From Bacteroidetes bacterium SW_9_63_38 (GTDB lineage: Bacteria; Bacteroidota; Rhodothermia; Rhodothermales; Salinibacteraceae), in NCBI GenBank assembly GCA_003022435.1, contig PXUA01000015.1, positions 124,001 through 188,000 on the forward strand: 64,000 nucleotides of DNA, in the 5' to 3' direction. The translations under genes and the position numbers were made by a program. Below, one piece after another: positions 62,916 through 64,000 of the stretch; the stretch's first letter is position 1; the number at the start of each line of letters is the position of its first letter. Below the pieces are notes generated by a model, which did not search any database, had not been told where the DNA came from, and saw nothing but the letters and a program-made list of their open reading frames with translations.

Positions 62916-63545
62916 TCACTGCGTCTGATCGCTCGGGGTGGCGGGCGACACGTAGGGATGCCCTTCAATGAAGAACCGCCACGGACGGTCGACGCCTCTG
63001 GAGAGCCCGATGCGGGACGACGTAGCGATGGTCTCATCCGCATCTATCTCGCCCTTGACGAGATACAGCGGGGACCCTGTCAGCATTTCGCCGTGGAACG
63101 CGTCGTCTACGTCGAACGCCTCGCTCAGCTTGCCCGGGCCGTTGGTCAGATTCACGTCTCGATGGCTCGCCCCCCGACGCGCCCGCATCGTCTCGGTTCC
63201 TTCGACCGGCGCCACGGCCCGCACAAGCACCGCGCCCCCCGTCCCCTCCGGCTCCGTCACGACATTGAGCAGCCAATGCATGCCGTAGATGAGATACACG
63301 TATCCCCGCCCCGACTCAGCAAAGAGATCGCCGGCCCGGCCCTCTCGGCGCACTGTACCGGTCTCCTCATCGTATAAATTCCACCCATGGAAGGCCGGAT
63401 CGTCCTGCGTGTACGCTTCCGTTTCAACGATGCGCCCCACGCGGCGAGGCGTGTTTTCCGGATCTCGCACAAGCCGGGCCCCCAGCAAAGCACGGGCCAC
63501 CGTAACGGTATCTCTCCGAAAAAACGACGGCGAACACGAATCCAT
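62916..63545 (-). CDS. 3-methyladenine DNA glycosylase (MPG/Aag type)
   Basis: 209 aa. It removes alkylated or deaminated purines in base-excision repair. Family signatures: FFRRDTVTVARALLGARLVR, IVETEAYTQDDPAFHGW with the active-site Glu, GRGYVYLIYGMHWLLNVV, VLVRAVAPVEG and LTNGPGKLSEAF. Complete length. It is separated from the Uma2 gene by the repeat copy Y, so cotranscription is unlikely. Confidence 0.94.
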   Translation of the reverse strand: MDSCSPSFFRRDTVTVARALLGARLVRDPENTPRRVGRIVETEAYTQDDPAFHGWNLYDEETGTVRREGRAGDLFAESGRGYVYLIYGMHWLLNVVTEPEGTGGAVLVRAVAPVEGTETMRARRGASHRDVNLTNGPGKLSEAFDVDDAFHGEMLTGSPLYLVKGEIDADETIATSSRIGLSRGVDRPWRFFIEGHPYVSPATPSDQTQ

Positions 63546-63624
63546 TGTCAGAATCCTTGGGAATGAAGGTGCTGGCTGCTATATTGGCGATGGCCGTCTT
63601 CACTTCTATGTGTTACGCCCCAGC

Positions 63625-64000
63625 ATGTCCCGATCGGCACCATCGCAGGACGCAACGTCCGTCATTACACAGGAGTTTTTCGTCGATGCCCCGTGCCCGT
63701 TGTCCGTCAACGTGCCGGGCGCCGTCACTACTCTCCGACCGGGAACAGCCGCCAACCAGGCCGAGGTCGCACTTTCGGTGAGCGGTTGCTCCGCCGACGA
63801 GGCCGAGCGCCTGTTTGATCGTCTCGCTCTCGATATCCGTCAGGTGAAAGGCACGATCCAGATCACCAGTGACCTCCCCCGGGCCGACATGGAGTGGTGG
63901 CGCTGGATTCGCACGTTCGACGGGACGCTTCACCTGGACGTACAGTGCCCGCCTCGGGTCGAGGTCGACCTCACGATTCCGGGTGGCGAACTCGATATCG
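63625..64000 (+). CDS. DUF4097-like beta-repeat protein, partial
   Basis: From ATG 63625 a frame remains open to the right edge (125 codons seen). The start SRSAPSQDATSVITQEFFVD leads to regular beta strands with PLSVNVPGAVTTLRPG, AEVALSVSGCSADEAERLFD and HLDVQCPPRVEVDLTIPGGELDI, the last ending the window. The recurring hydrophobic-turn pattern with V-x-V-x-x-P-x-G is that of DUF4097/adhesin-like beta-helix domains. No signal peptide is seen in this frame; a start further upstream in another frame was not convincing. The end lies outside the window. Confidence 0.55.
   Translation, partial: MSRSAPSQDATSVITQEFFVDAPCPLSVNVPGAVTTLRPGTAANQAEVALSVSGCSADEAERLFDRLALDIRQVKGTIQITSDLPRADMEWWRWIRTFDGTLHLDVQCPPRVEVDLTIPGGELDI

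Overview
The window is GC-rich chromosomal DNA from a halophilic member of the Bacteroidota, most like Salinibacter or a close relative in the Rhodothermia. The evidence is the strongly acidic (Asp/Glu-rich) proteome, a type IX secretion (T9SS) sorting-domain remnant, a protein joining an HU-like domain to a SPOR domain, a LuxC-type acyl-CoA reductase relative, and Bacteroidota-style TPR/outer-membrane gene pairs. The assignment is inferred from protein character; no database was consulted. Most of the window is ordinary, dense chromosome. Mobile or decayed DNA is confined to a few intergenic islands.

Layout. 1-2.5 kb: the 3' end of a release-factor-like gene, then two tandem tyrosine recombinases, the first with a degenerate active site, separated by a 15-bp perfect hairpin. 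2.7-17 kb: housekeeping genes (ThiD-like kinase, LacI regulator, purC, a nitrilase-family hydrolase, a 1-Cys peroxiredoxin, a LolC/E-type permease, P5C dehydrogenase, a GntR regulator, a PgpH-type HD phosphodiesterase, ligA). 17-22 kb: a RodZ-like protein, tRNA-Pro(GGG), a frameshifted and active-site-dead M1 peptidase, and two kinds of small intergenic repeat. 22-32.8 kb: DNA repair (AddB-like and AddA-like nuclease/helicase pair, MerR regulator, SbcC). 33-39.9 kb, minus strand: CvpA, YqeY, PTS Enzyme I and HPr, polyprenyl synthase, adenylate kinase and two small envelope proteins.

40-50 kb: a NifU-N-like protein, a LuxC-like protein without its catalytic Cys, an NSS sodium symporter translationally coupled to a small MetS-like subunit, a decayed T9SS substrate, an orphan ParA, Maf, a glutamine amidotransferase, folB, a PfkB kinase and two small membrane proteins. 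50-59 kb: a co-directional envelope cluster of a large TPR protein (whose signal peptide lies in a separate overlapping frame), a beta-barrel protein, a short HU-like protein, an HU-like/SPOR membrane protein, ExbB/TolQ and ExbD/TolR. 59-64 kb: alaS, a Uma2-family protein, 3-methyladenine DNA glycosylase, and the start of a DUF4097-like protein.

The least ordinary signals are two families of short, non-coding intergenic repeats (about 160 bp at three sites; an AGAACCTG-ended family at three sites, twice in the same order beside the first family), a 15-bp motif shared by three promoters, a five-copy motif cluster upstream of the TPR gene, the degenerate recombinase pair, and several enzymes that kept their fold but lost catalytic residues. 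I saw no CRISPR array, rRNA operon or intact IS element.
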